Shown piece after piece: positions 45,841 through 57,151 of a stretch of 64,000 nt of DNA. The notes under the pieces were generated by a model, which saw nothing but the letters and a program-made list of their open reading frames with translations, was not told the origin of the DNA and did no database searches. Source of the stretch: Thalassia testudinum (lineage: Eukaryota > Streptophyta > Magnoliopsida > Alismatales > Hydrocharitaceae). The stretch lies in NCBI GenBank assembly GCA_037157565.1, contig JAZHRO010000039.1:47492001-47556000 (forward strand), written 5' to 3'. Numbering within the stretch: position 1 is the stretch's first letter; each line of letters begins with the position of its first letter. A program made the position numbers and the translations under genes.

Positions 45841-46185
45841 TCAGAAGTCTTGAGAAGGTTTTATTGCTCTCACACTACCCAACCTCAGATTGGTGTTGTT
45901 ACATGTATTTACAAGTTACAAGGGAAGAAGATACACTAGATTTTGTTCATAGAAAAAGGAGTTTGTTGTGCTTTCATAACAACTCTGATGACCAAGTTTC
46001 TTGAACGGCTTTGACATTTTCCTTGGCTTGTGACCTCGTCTTCTAGGTTTGTAGGTTTGATTGATAGTTCAATGCCCACTGGTACTTGGTTGATTCAACC
46101 TGAATCAATACACCAAGAACCCGTCCATGCTCAGATAATAGAAAAGTGAGTATGTATGTTTCCAACCAACAAATTTTTCCTAACA
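45841..46185 (-). repeat. 5' LTR of the truncated copia element
   Basis: A 345-bp LTR. Read on the minus strand it starts TGTTAGGAAAAATTTG (46185) and ends CTTCTGA next to the primer-binding site (decayed from the usual CA). The short length is usual for Ale/Retrofit-like copia elements. No second LTR is found. Confidence 0.7.
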
Positions 46186-47540
46186 CATGTTGCATGATTT
46201 TAAGGACTTCTTAGAATTAATTGCCAACAACTTGAAAAAAAAAAACATATAAATCCAAAGTGCAAAATGATTGAAGGCCTTATTTCTAATCTATTCTTAA
46301 ATGCATTTAAATAAGACAGTTCAGAAAACGCTCAATTCTTACAATTCCCTAAGTGCCTCGAAAAGCCAAATGGTCCCTGAGACCTGAAAATGTCTCCACT
46401 CACCGTCCTCAGAAGATAAATTTTCTCTGCAAGTGTAATGTGATGATTAAAAACAATGTTGAATTCAAGAGAATGAATGGGTAAATACCAATTTACCTAT
46501 CTGATCAATGCGCCACACACATTGCCTCCTGTTAACAACATCGTGATTAGTGACATGGCAATATCCCACTGGTTGAGATGTTCACGTTTCAAATGGTTTC
46601 TCTCATGGAGTTTAACATTCTCTCATATGTTGCTACATGTTCAGGATCAACAACTTAGATAAAGAATAAAGTCATTACACCTATGCACCTGCACTCTTAA
46701 CAAATCCTTCTGTGCACATATATATGAACAAATATTCTAATTGGCCATGCAGAACTTCAATTAAGTCAAGACTACCTCCTTTTATAATTTTTGCAACATA
46801 GTCAATCTATAAAAGTTACATTATAGTACCTCAAACTTTTCAGGATGTGGTAAGCAACTAAATCATCTTCTAATGTTTTGTTAACATCAAAAATCACTAT
46901 CTTATAATTAATTATTCATCTTTCAACATTTTATACCTCAATATTCTCCCAATTATATTCTTTATCCTCAACATATTAGGCATATCACTACTGTGCATAA
47001 ATTTCTCACTACATTGGGATGACAAAAAAGGAATTCTATGACCAATGGCAAGGTTACGTGCCTAGGTTATAACGGATGAATATCAAATAATGGTTCAGGT
47101 TGTGAATATGGATGAAATGAGTGAGACCTAGATTAGCTAGTGAAGTATATGCAATACACTTGATAAGTAACCTAGTGATCTACGTGATAACAACACATTG
47201 ATGACACCTTGGGACTAGAGAAGTGAGGTAGGAAACATGTCCACGTAAACTACTTGGTGCCTAACGAATACAAGAGGAATGATACTATTATAAAAAAAAA
47301 GATGCTAGAATGCAATAATGATATGAGTGGTTGGCTTAGTAAGGGTGCAACGAAAGCTTGATAGGCATGTAACATGAATACAACTAGGTTAAAAGTTGAG
47401 CAAGTTCCTAGTTACATTATCTACCCTTGGTTAGTTTGTTTATTTCTTCCTAAGCTTTTAAGTTCGCACTTTTTCCCTTTGTGTATGCATTTAAACATCC
47501 ATGTAGGTTTTAGCGAGAGATTGAAAGATATACACTAAAG
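46186..47540. other. No gene recognised
   Basis: AT-rich sequence with no ORF, RNA gene or repeat that I can identify. Confidence 0.4.
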
Positions 47541-47545
47541 TTAGG

Positions 47546-49697
47546 TGATGACATAGTCATCATCCTCTATTTTTAGCTTAATTTGACTATATTCCAGAGC
47601 TTAATTCACCTAATTTATACATTAAGAGAGCATAATTCAATCAGTAAGGATTAGAGAAAAATTAATGACCAATTAATTTAAAAGGTAGCTAAACAAGCCT
47701 AAGCCGGTCAATCTAGGATTTTTTTGAAAATCAGGCTAAATAATGAATAGTTAAACCCTAATTTCGGCTTAACTAAAATTAAGAAGGTTCCAATGAAAAT
47801 AAAGGTAACCTAACCCTGATATAAATCATCTAAAAATATTCTATAGGGGTTAGGGTAGTCGATTAGGTCAAAGGAACCCATTCTGAGCACAATTAAAAAC
47901 CTAGGTCATTAATTAACATATTTTAGGTCAGAATATAAATTAACTAGTTAAATGACATCAAAATCCAAAATTGAGGTTATAAATAGATTCCCTAGGTTCT
48001 AATTAAGCTACCATAAAAAAGTTGGGCCTAATTTGACCTTAATTGCACCTACTTTGCATTTCAGTCCTTAACTTTCAAAACCCTTTCAAATAGGTCCAAA
48101 ATCATTACTTCCAGGTCCTTTCTATCTTGCATCCAGGTCCCCATCCGACGTCATTCGTCTTCCTCCTCGCCTAGCTTTGACAAAGCAGCTAGTTGAGATT
48201 CAAGCTTGAATCTCGACCACGTCTAACCTTAGATGCGTTCGAGGCCTTTAAAAGACTTGATCCACTCCTCAATCCGCGTTGAACAGCGGTCACATCGTAG
48301 TGTTTGGTCACAACTATGCTCCGTTTTCGTTTGTCAAAGCAAGCTCTACAATTACGAGCTTGTCCAAGCTTATCTCGCAACTACAGGCCCTCAGAAGCTC
48401 CATATTAGGTCTATAAAGACTCGCGAACGTCCTCTAAGGCTCATTGTTTGGAAGTCATATGCCCTAACCACCTCTTCCCCTTCCTCTGTGTGTCACCTTT
48501 TCCAGACCTTGGGGTCTTCTTCAACTCGTTGCTCTGCCAGCTCTCGTCACCAAATGAGAGTGTGGCTGCCCTCTCCCATTCCACGCCGTGCTCCCCAACA
48601 AAGGAGGCAATTCTCCGACCCCTTCTTCAACCTCAATTCCATCCTCGTTTCTTCGTCGGAGGCTTACCACTGTCACCAGTCTCATCGCCTCTTTCTCCCC
48701 AATTTCTTTAGGGTTTCTCTTCGCCACACTCTCCTTTATCTTCTCCACAAGCTCATTTGTTTATCCAAGCATACAGCACCTCCACCGACTACCTCCTTCA
48801 AGAGCTTCGGCGAGCTCCTTCGCCACACCACCTCGCACATCCCCATAGCACTTAGACTTAGGGATGAGCTTTGGAGCTTACCCCAACTGATTTGGGGCTG
48901 AAAGGCCTTATCTTCTGTCCGCAGGTCCTCGTCGAAGTTTGTCTTCATCTCCATCTCTGACGTGCTCACCAATAGCAATTCCAGCCACCTTCGATGAAGC
49001 ACACCACGCCATCTAGAGCCCTGATCAAGGAAGGAGCATGCTAATCAGGAGCGAACAACCACCTTAACCGATCCATGGCCGCATCAGGCAGATCCGCCGA
49101 CCGAGGCACGAGAATCGCACCTAAGCAGTAGATCAAGCAAGTGCGAGGAACATGTGAGACCTTTAGTCCCATCTCGGTAGCAGATAGAGCACCCACGCGC
49201 TATTTCAGCAATTGCGCTCCATACCCGATCACCCGAGCATCACGGGATCGAGACCCCAGCGCACGACCACACACAAGCCCACGCACAAGCCTACAATGAC
49301 CGATTCTAAGCTGAGAAGAAAGAAGGCCCACTATGGGCGTGGGCTCAACTGGATTGAGCCAAGTTTTGCAGCGTAGAGAAAAAAAAAGAACAAATACTTA
49401 GTTGTTGAACGTGGAAGTTTCCTAAGAAGGAAACCATTTTTTATATATTCTCTTTTCTTTTTTGCTTTCAATAACTGCGAATATACATCGAGTTTGCATA
49501 ACTATATATTATATCTCATTTATCAAACTCTTGAGTCTCAGACTTTTGTGCATAACCAAATAGTGATATTTGTGTTTACCTTGCTCCTAGTGAACGATCT
49601 CGAGATATTTTATTTCGAGCAATAGAAATTTTAAGTATTAATTAGCTTAGTCAATAGTACTACAACAATATTTAAACACAACTTAAGCTAGTTAACA
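47546..49697 (+). mobile_element. Solo LTR, Athila-like, TSD TTAGG
   Basis: A 2152-bp LTR between perfect TTAGG duplications (47541-47545 and 49698-49702). It starts with the hairpin TGATGACATAGTCATCA, whose stem shows a compensating change against the GAG/CTC copies, and ends GCTAGTTAACA. Core TATA CTATAAAGAC is at 48411. The 3' end has the TACTACAACA block typical of the family but no AGACGTC pair. Confidence 0.88.
49166..49206 (+). promoter_or_regulatory. snRNA-type USE plus TATA-like box, 24-nt spacing
   Basis: GTCCCATCTCG (49166-49176), 24 bases, TATTTC (49201-49206). The downstream GGGGTGAGGTCC block is not conserved here. Confidence 0.45.
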
Positions 49698-49702
49698 TTA
49701 GG

Positions 49703-50160
49703 ACTTTATCTTAATATCAGGTACTTACCTCCCAACTTTAAATAATTTAAGCTATCGTAATTTATTTTATTTGTATTTCTGTATTTGTGAATGTTAATGA
49801 TAATTTTTATGTTTAATAAAAGCCATTAAGGAAAAGATTTTGGGACATGTTAAGTGATTACCACTCATTCTCCTAATAGGGAATATTAGGGGGTTGGGTT
49901 GTGACCATGAAGAGGTAGTATGGTGGTGTGATGCAACCTAAATATGTACAAGGGCTAAATTAACCTAAAAGACAACTAAACCTATAGTAACTAATCCAAG
50001 AGAGCTTAAGAATGGAGATTAGAGCATCATCCCCAATCCAATGGATAACCCTTGCTTTACATTGTTTCACTCTACTGTGCTTCGTATGAGCTTAACTCTA
50101 GAATGGAGATGATAGCATCATCTTGAATCAAATGACTCAAAAACCTTCTTCCATTGCAAG
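49703..50160. other. No gene recognised
   Basis: AT-rich. Two similar phrases, AATGGAGATTAGAGCATCATC near 50012 and AATGGAGATGATAGCATCATC near 50102, form a short direct repeat. Confidence 0.4.
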
Positions 50161-50431
50161 AAAAAAGATCTTTTTCGGTATTTGTCTCCTAAATGTCCAA
50201 ATACCTTGAGTATTATCTTGACATTTAACCAAAATAAATGTCAAGTTAGGTCTATTATGACATATTCTTTCAAGACGTTTGGACTCAAACGTCAAGATGT
50301 TAAGACCAAGTGTCTCGAAATATTATGTGACAATAGATCTAACTTGACATTTATTTGGTTAAATGTCTAGATAGCACCATAGTTATTTAGACATTTAGGG
50401 AAACAAACCTAAAGAAAAGTCTTTGTTTTAT
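50161..50431. mobile_element. Foldback hairpin element (MITE-like)
   Basis: About 110-bp arms (50165-50270 and 50310-50424) are imperfect reverse complements. Matching blocks include CCTAAATGTCCAAATA with its partner TATTTAGACATTTAGG, and TTGACATTTAACCAAA with TTTGGTTAAATGTCTAG. The loop holds TTCAAGACGTTTGGACTC. It is non-coding. No target duplication or superfamily terminal motif is clear. A microRNA-precursor-like foldback is an alternative. Confidence 0.7.
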
Positions 50432-50597
50432 AGTGTTCTTTCGCTCCAACCCTAAGTTCCATCCTCTCATTCCCTCTCTTTGTCTCCTATACACACTCAC
50501 CTCATGGCAGAACACTCACAAATATTGTAGCCTACCATTCATAGTCTCTCCTTCCCACCAATTGCCAACCTAAGCTGTAGTCCCTCCTCTCCTCCAG

Positions 50598-52905
50598 TGT
50601 TGACGTGCTCCTACCGTGTTTTAAAATTCGTTTATATCATAGTCGATAGAAGCACATTTACATTTAAATTTATAACTCGAATTAAAAGAGAAATCCGAAG
50701 TTGTCTCTGAGAGCAATTAATGCGCAATTACCACTATTTAACTGCCACAGAATTAAACTCAGAAACTAGATGCAGAAAGTTTAGCTTTCAATTACGGGCA
50801 TTCTAGTTTAATAAAGTTAAAAGAACAAGCACTAGGACCATTGAATTTCAAATAACAAAGATGCAATCCACCAATATGTAATTAAGTATGTAAATAATTC
50901 GTTGAGAAATTAATTTTGCACTCTAATTTCAATAATTGTAGATTGCTTGATTAAGTAAAATAAAGTTATTACGATATAGCACTAAATAATTCAATAATGT
51001 CTAACTGATGAGATAATGTAGAGAAAACTCTAAATGCTCAATAATCAAGACAAATCAGATAATATTCTAAAGAGACTACACAGTAGTCCCTGGAAATTAA
51101 AAAAAAAATTGAATATCTTGATGTTTGGTCCCTGTAAATTTACAATTGGGTCCCTGTACCTTGAGAGTAGGTCCCTAGGATTTCCTTTTCTTTCAGATAG
51201 GTCCCTGCTCTCCTTCACCTTCTTCCTCTTCCTCTTCTTCCTCCTTGCGTTGATAGCAGAAGGCATGGAGGAGGTTGCCGGCGAAGTTTAGTTGAGCTCC
51301 TCAAGGCAAGGTGCGACCCATTGGAGGTTGCAAGAGGTTCCTCGTGCCTTTCGGTAGCTTCCCGCAAAGCTTGGGAGCTTACGGATGGCTGAACCGTGAG
51401 GGGCGTTGTCGACGATGATGGGTTCAACGGTGGCAAACGTCTTAGCGATGGAGGCGTCGAAACTCTCAACCAAGAGGGCAGGGACGTTCGCCGTGGAGCA
51501 CTGGAGGTGTTGGTGGTGACGATTCGTTGTGAGGAGGTCAAGGATGGGCTAGCGACCTCAACGAAGACGGCGATAGCGAGGTGAGTCCGATGAGGGTCCT
51601 CAGCGAGCAATCGACCCAATAAACTTGGGGCTTTTGCTCGCGGAGGCATGGTAGTGCTTCTACGGTAGTTGGTGATGTGGGAGATAGCAAGGAGAGTCGT
51701 GGCGAGTTCGCCGGAGACACACCGAAGTGTGGCCAGTGTGGTCACCGTGAGTAGAGAAGTAAAGGGGGAGGATGCGGGAGTTGAAACCTAGTTCTAAGGT
51801 GCCAAACCTAATCTAGAAGAAGAGGGGGAGAAGAAGAGTTACCTAGGAGGAAGAGAGGAGGACAGGGAAGAGGCTGGCATGGCCGCCAGAGTTGGAGAAG
51901 AAGAAGAAGACGGCAAGGATATTGGAGTGATGAGGGGGTAGATGAACCACCTCCTGTGATGGAGAGAACGGCGACGACGAGATGAGATGAAGTCCTCAAC
52001 CAATTTCTTCGGAGGAGTAGTGGTGGACAAAGATTGAGAAGATCCAAGGTCGGTGTTAATGGCAGCGCTCGTGGAGGAAGGAGGGAGTTACACTTGCCAA
52101 AACTTGACGACGTGCAACAACGTGAGGTGGGGAAGGTTTATAGCTTGTTGGTGCACGAGGAGAGGGCCGGAGGTTGCGCGAACAACCTTGCCGGAGTTGC
52201 GTGGCTGGTGGGGTCGGAGGTGGAAGGTGGAGAAGATGCTGGAGGGGGCCTAAATGCAAATAAATTAAAAGTTGAGGGGCATTTGTAAGGAAATCAGGAA
52301 TTAAGGACCAAAATGCAAAGTTGACCGACATGAAGTCAAAATTAACCCAAATTTTTATGGTAACATAATTTTGACATAAGGAAGTTGATGATGACTTCAA
52401 TTTTTGATTTTGATGTCATTTTCATGGTCAATTTACGTTTAGACCCAAATTATACCAAATACCCGTTTATGATTCTGTTTTATGTCAAAATAAGTTTCGA
52501 TCATCAAATTGACTATGTCAAACCTTATAAAATATTTTTAATTTATTTTATAAGGTTTAGATTATATTTACTTCCATCAGAACTATTTTAATTGAAGTGG
52601 GGTTGAAATTAGGGTTTTTAATTAGAATTAAACATTCAATTTGAATGTAAATCCTAAATTACTCAATACCAACCCATTTTTGGGACATTTAAGTTTAATT
52701 GAACTTTAATTAATCATAATTTCACCCTCCAACTCTTCTGCATTCATAAATATTCGTGAAAATTACAGAATTAACCCATTTTTCTATTAATTTCTCTTTC
52801 TTTAGCCTGATTGAGTTATACCCTTTTAATATGTTAATTAAATGAATTTAACTTTAGAACTTAGCCAAATTAAGTTAGTTATACAGAATGATGGTGATGC
52901 CATCA
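50598..52905 (-). mobile_element. LTR, Athila-like, solo, decayed
   Basis: Minus-strand start is TGATGGCATCACCATCA (52905-52889); the other end is TGTTGACG (50598). TTTTAAAATTCG and AACTCGAATTAAAAG near the left end match the 3' ends of relatives reversed. Flanks TCCAG (50593-50597) and CCCAA (52906-52910) could be a target duplication with two transitions, which is weak. TATA-like GCTATAAAC (minus) near 52144-52136. ORFs inside it on both strands have no domain and are read as chance. Confidence 0.7.
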
Positions 52906-54581
52906 CCCAACTACTAATTGCTAGCCATGACCTTAACTTTACCTCATGGTTTCCTACTCTTAGAATGCAATTGCCATTGCCAACCATACTCCTTCCTCCC
53001 GTACAACACATATATGGATTTCTCATATTTATCTTTTTCTATCATGCATTGAACCAATATTATTTAGTCCTAAATATTAAGTGATATTGTGTTGTTTTAA
53101 ATGAACAAGTAGTTAGGTTGTAAAGAAAGTCACGGTGGTAAAGTTATAATAAATTTTGTGAATACATAAGAGGGTGTTCTTTGTTGAAAAAAACAATAGC
53201 AAACATGTTTAAAGCCTATGATGTGCCAAGGCTTAGGCTTGTTCCTAAAAAAGAGAAGAAAATGGGTTTTGGCTCAAGCAAAATTTTGAAAAGATTTTTG
53301 GTCTTAGGCTCAATCTACCTTATCCCACATGGGCTCAACCTAATACTCCACCCTAAAGGGATATGACCTGAGGACATTTGAATAAGCATATCATAAGGCC
53401 TAAGGTAAAGAAGGTTGGATGGGGTTGAAGGGGATGAAATGTGGCCTCTTTTGGACATTTAGAAAGGTGCCCATATGAATTTAATTTAGATATTTGAGGT
53501 TAGCTTCAATGAAGGAGAATACACCCTCAAAAAAGGAATCTCATGACAAGTGAAAATTCACATTGCTTGAGCCCATGCTACACATAAGCCCCGTTGTCGA
53601 TGAAGTTGTTATTGTAGGTATTGGCTCCTAAAGTGGTTTCTCATCCTCTTTTTCATGTTTAGTAATTACATTTGATTATTCTTTTACATTGTTATTTGTT
53701 GATGTTGTCATTACTGCCATTCTTGATGTTGTTGGTGTTGTTGTCATTATTGTTTTACTTCTTGCCATTCTAATTGTTTATGTTTTAGGTTTTGCTATTA
53801 TTTTGATTATGTTTGTCAATGAGGAGTTTTAATCATGTCAATATACGTCCATTCAAGAGTTACTTATGTCAAATCTGGATATATATTATAAACCGCAGGG
53901 AGCGTGTAGCTCACCAGCACCTAAGTTACATGTAGCTTAGGCACATTTCTATACAAGATCAATGTTTCAAAATAAAAACTTAGGACTTGAAATCATTTAG
54001 CAAAAACATAAAGTACCTAAAATTTCATTAAAATTGGATGACCCTAGCACTTCTATTAAGTAGAGCTAAATTTCATACTACTAAGGCCATCGAACTTGAG
54101 CCTCCTTTGATATTAGGAATAAGAGCATCGGATCAACTTGAAATTTTGTACATAATATATTCATATAGAGTGATATGGGTCCCCAAATTTTTCCTCCAAA
54201 TCATTACTCAAAATGAAAGATATTAGTTAAATTTCACCTAAATTATGTGAAGATAAGCTTCATTCTCCCTTTTCTCTATATTATATATCTATATATATGT
54301 TCATGTATTGTCATCTAAGTCTTAAAATATTTGAAATCTACGTACAATTTTAGAAGATTTGATTGGAATATTGTTTGCTACATTAAATTAGGATTCTTAA
54401 AGATTCTTATATCATTTCCTCGATCTTCCTAAATAAATAGTATTAATTTTACATGATTTTTTTTTTGCTTTCCATAAGCAACTAGCTTAGAAAATAATTA
54501 AAATCTCTAAACATGGTGGTATATTAGGGAAATATGGATAGTGTATCAAACTTTTTTTAAGAAATTGCAACTTACATGTAA
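52906..54581. other. No gene recognised
   Basis: AT-rich. No ORF with domain similarity, no RNA gene, no repeat family identified. Confidence 0.4.
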
Positions 54582-54586
54582 CAAAC

Positions 54587-57146
54587 TTATGGGAATATCA
54601 TCATGAGACATAACTAGCTCAATTTGATCTGATTAAGTCATTAAATCTCCTACATAACCGCTAGAGAGACGTAATTCACTGTAAATCCATTTTGAGGGAA
54701 ATACAGTAAAACATGGGTAAAACTGCAATTTTACCGATCATATCTCAATTGCAGAACAATCATAGGTTTTCTCAGGGGTTAATTAAGGGTCAAATGGTCT
54801 TAAGAGTCTAACAAGTGGGTTAATACAGATAGAAAGAGTTTTCGCATGTTTTGAAAACTAAATGACATTTGAAATCCTAAAAACAAACCCGCTTAATCTA
54901 ATGAGGTTATGGTCAAGATAAAATTCACATAAACCCTCTAAAAATCATAGAAAAATATTCTCTAGGGTTTGGTATGCATGATTTAACCATCAGAATCCAG
55001 TTTGACCCAAAATAGAGTCTCAAACAGACTTTTACCCTAATTAGATTTTTTCATAAATTATCCAATCAAACTAGGCCAAAACCAAAATCTAACTTCACCA
55101 TTGGATTCCTTGGATCTAAATTAGGTTTGTACCAAAATTTGGACCCAATCTGAGATTATCTTAACCTAGTTTGCAATTTAGTCCTGTCTGACTTTTTTAT
55201 CTCACACATATGCCCCTAACTTTTGAATCCTTTGCATTTAGGTCCCTATCTTTATCATCATTTTCATAAATAGGTCCTCGCCACCATGAAATCCTAATCC
55301 TACAAACTCCAGCGACCTTAAGATGGCAAGATCTTTGTGATTTCTTGACGAATCCCTGTCAAAATTAAAAGGGAAACTCGTCAAGTAATTATCTTCCAAA
55401 TGAGCCCATCCATGGATCCTAAATCTCTCTAGAATCCTCATGCAAACATTTTGATTGAACGGGTATCCTACGCTGGCGAAGAGCTCGGAGTTTCTAAACT
55501 TGTTTCCAAGCTTGGAACTCTATCTAGAGCCCTATAAAAGGACCCCCGTAGCCTTGTGCATCTCCTCAGCAAGGTTTGGTGAGTCAACCACTTCTCATTC
55601 TCCTCCTCCGACCACCAAAACCCTTGCTCCGGCGACCCTCTTAGATCCTCCTCCAGTCGTCTCTCTCGACTCCTCTCTTCGTCGCAACCCTCCCCAGCCA
55701 AAGGGAGAGCGTATCTCCGCCTACTTCATCATCGCCGTCTCGCCATCTTCTCCTCCTTCTTCAGGGCCGATCTACCACAACCGGCCGTCTCCACCTCCCA
55801 ACATCTCCTTAAGTTCCCTAAACTCTCTCTCCCTCTCCCTCTCCCTCAATCATTTCTACACCTTCAGGACCTCATTTCAACCACCAATACGCCCCTGACC
55901 CCATCGTCGTCCTCCACTCCGGCCACATCTCCAGCAAAGCGTAACCACAGCTCCACACCTCCATCCGCTTTGCCACGACTCACCCTCCAAAATCCCTAAA
56001 GAAATTTAGGGTTTAACACTCTCTACCTCCCAGTCGAACACACCCACCTTTCACCCTCATTCTCATCACTATCAGCCCTCCACACACTCGTACACACCAA
56101 ACCACGGCCATCGTTGACTCGCCGTGGTACGACAAACCTTCTAAGCTCCTTCGATGTGGCCATCAAGCCATATTCTTTGTTTCAGGTCTCTTGCCGATCG
56201 CTGCCACCGTTGCCATCTTCGTCGCCCTGTTCATCGTGTTCCAGCCACACACCTTCCAGGTGCTACGCCCAAGTCACGCGGAGAAGATCCAGGCCAGTCC
56301 CAGGCCTTCAATTGGCATCAACACACGCTCTGTTGCTTCAATTTGGCGAGGGAAGTCCATTGCAGCTATGCGAAGAACAGGGGGACAACTTAGTCCCACA
56401 TCGGAAACAGATGAAGACCCCACAAAGGATAATTGAATTCGTGCTAGTGGCTTATCGCCTCAGCACGCACAGGGGGTGAGGTCCCCACAAGCATGAGCCT
56501 CACGCACGCCCTCACCCGTGCTCACGCCTCGTGGGTCTGGGTCTCAGTCCATTTACCCGGATACCCAGGTCTGTTTTGGTTTGCCTGGTTCTGAGAGAGG
56601 AAGAAGAGAAAGCGAGAGGGGAGGAGGTGAGTTTTGCTCTGTCGCCCTCCTCTCAATACTTGTGATCTCTTAGGGAGGCTTTTGCCTCTATTAGCATTGC
56701 TGAGCCCTGCTTTGTGCCTTCTCTGAAACTTAAGGAGGCAGAAGAAGAGAGAAAGGCAAGGAAGAGGAAAGGTGCACTGAGAGTTCCAGCTGATCTCTGA
56801 AGGGAGTGCATTGTGCACTTATCCGACGTGGAATTAAATTGATTGTTATTACTGTTGAGATATTTGATGTCATTGTTAGGGGTTATTGGTGATTCAAATC
56901 ACCATTTTACCACATTCTTTTTACATTATTGACATTTGCTCTCATTTATATATCATTCTTGTTTGGAGTTCTATTATACATTGCTTATATTACGCTTAAA
57001 TTGCAATCTTGAGAACTATTTTGCTAATTGCTCCCTATGTTCGACCTTGGACTTCCATTCGAGTTATAAATTTTATTTATTTTTCATGCTGATTCAATCT
57101 ATACTGCAACGCATTGATTTTAAAATCCGATTCAGAGTGATTAACA
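54587..57146 (+). mobile_element. Solo LTR, Athila-like, TSD CAAAC
   Basis: A 2560-bp LTR between perfect CAAAC duplications (54582-54586 and 57147-57151). The start reads TTATGGGAATATCATCA, a decayed form of the family hairpin. It ends GAGTGATTAACA. Core TATA CCTATAAAAG is at 55531. It carries an exact USE (GTCCCACATCG) and the CGCCTCAGCACGC, GGGGGTGAGGTCC block. Confidence 0.88.
56393..56433 (+). promoter_or_regulatory. snRNA-type USE plus TATA-like box, 24-nt spacing
   Basis: GTCCCACATCG (56393-56403) is a perfect plant USE. GATAAT follows after 24 bases (56428-56433) where TATA is expected; the box is weak. Confidence 0.5.
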
Positions 57147-57151
57147 CAAAC

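Noticed and set aside
51671..51683. CTCCCACATCA on the minus strand as a ninth snRNA-type module
   Set aside because: No TATA-like box lies 20-30 bases downstream in this decayed LTR.
51215..51745. A 176-residue frame on the minus strand
   Set aside because: It is inside the decayed LTR at 50598-52905, is not conserved in relatives, and has no domain.
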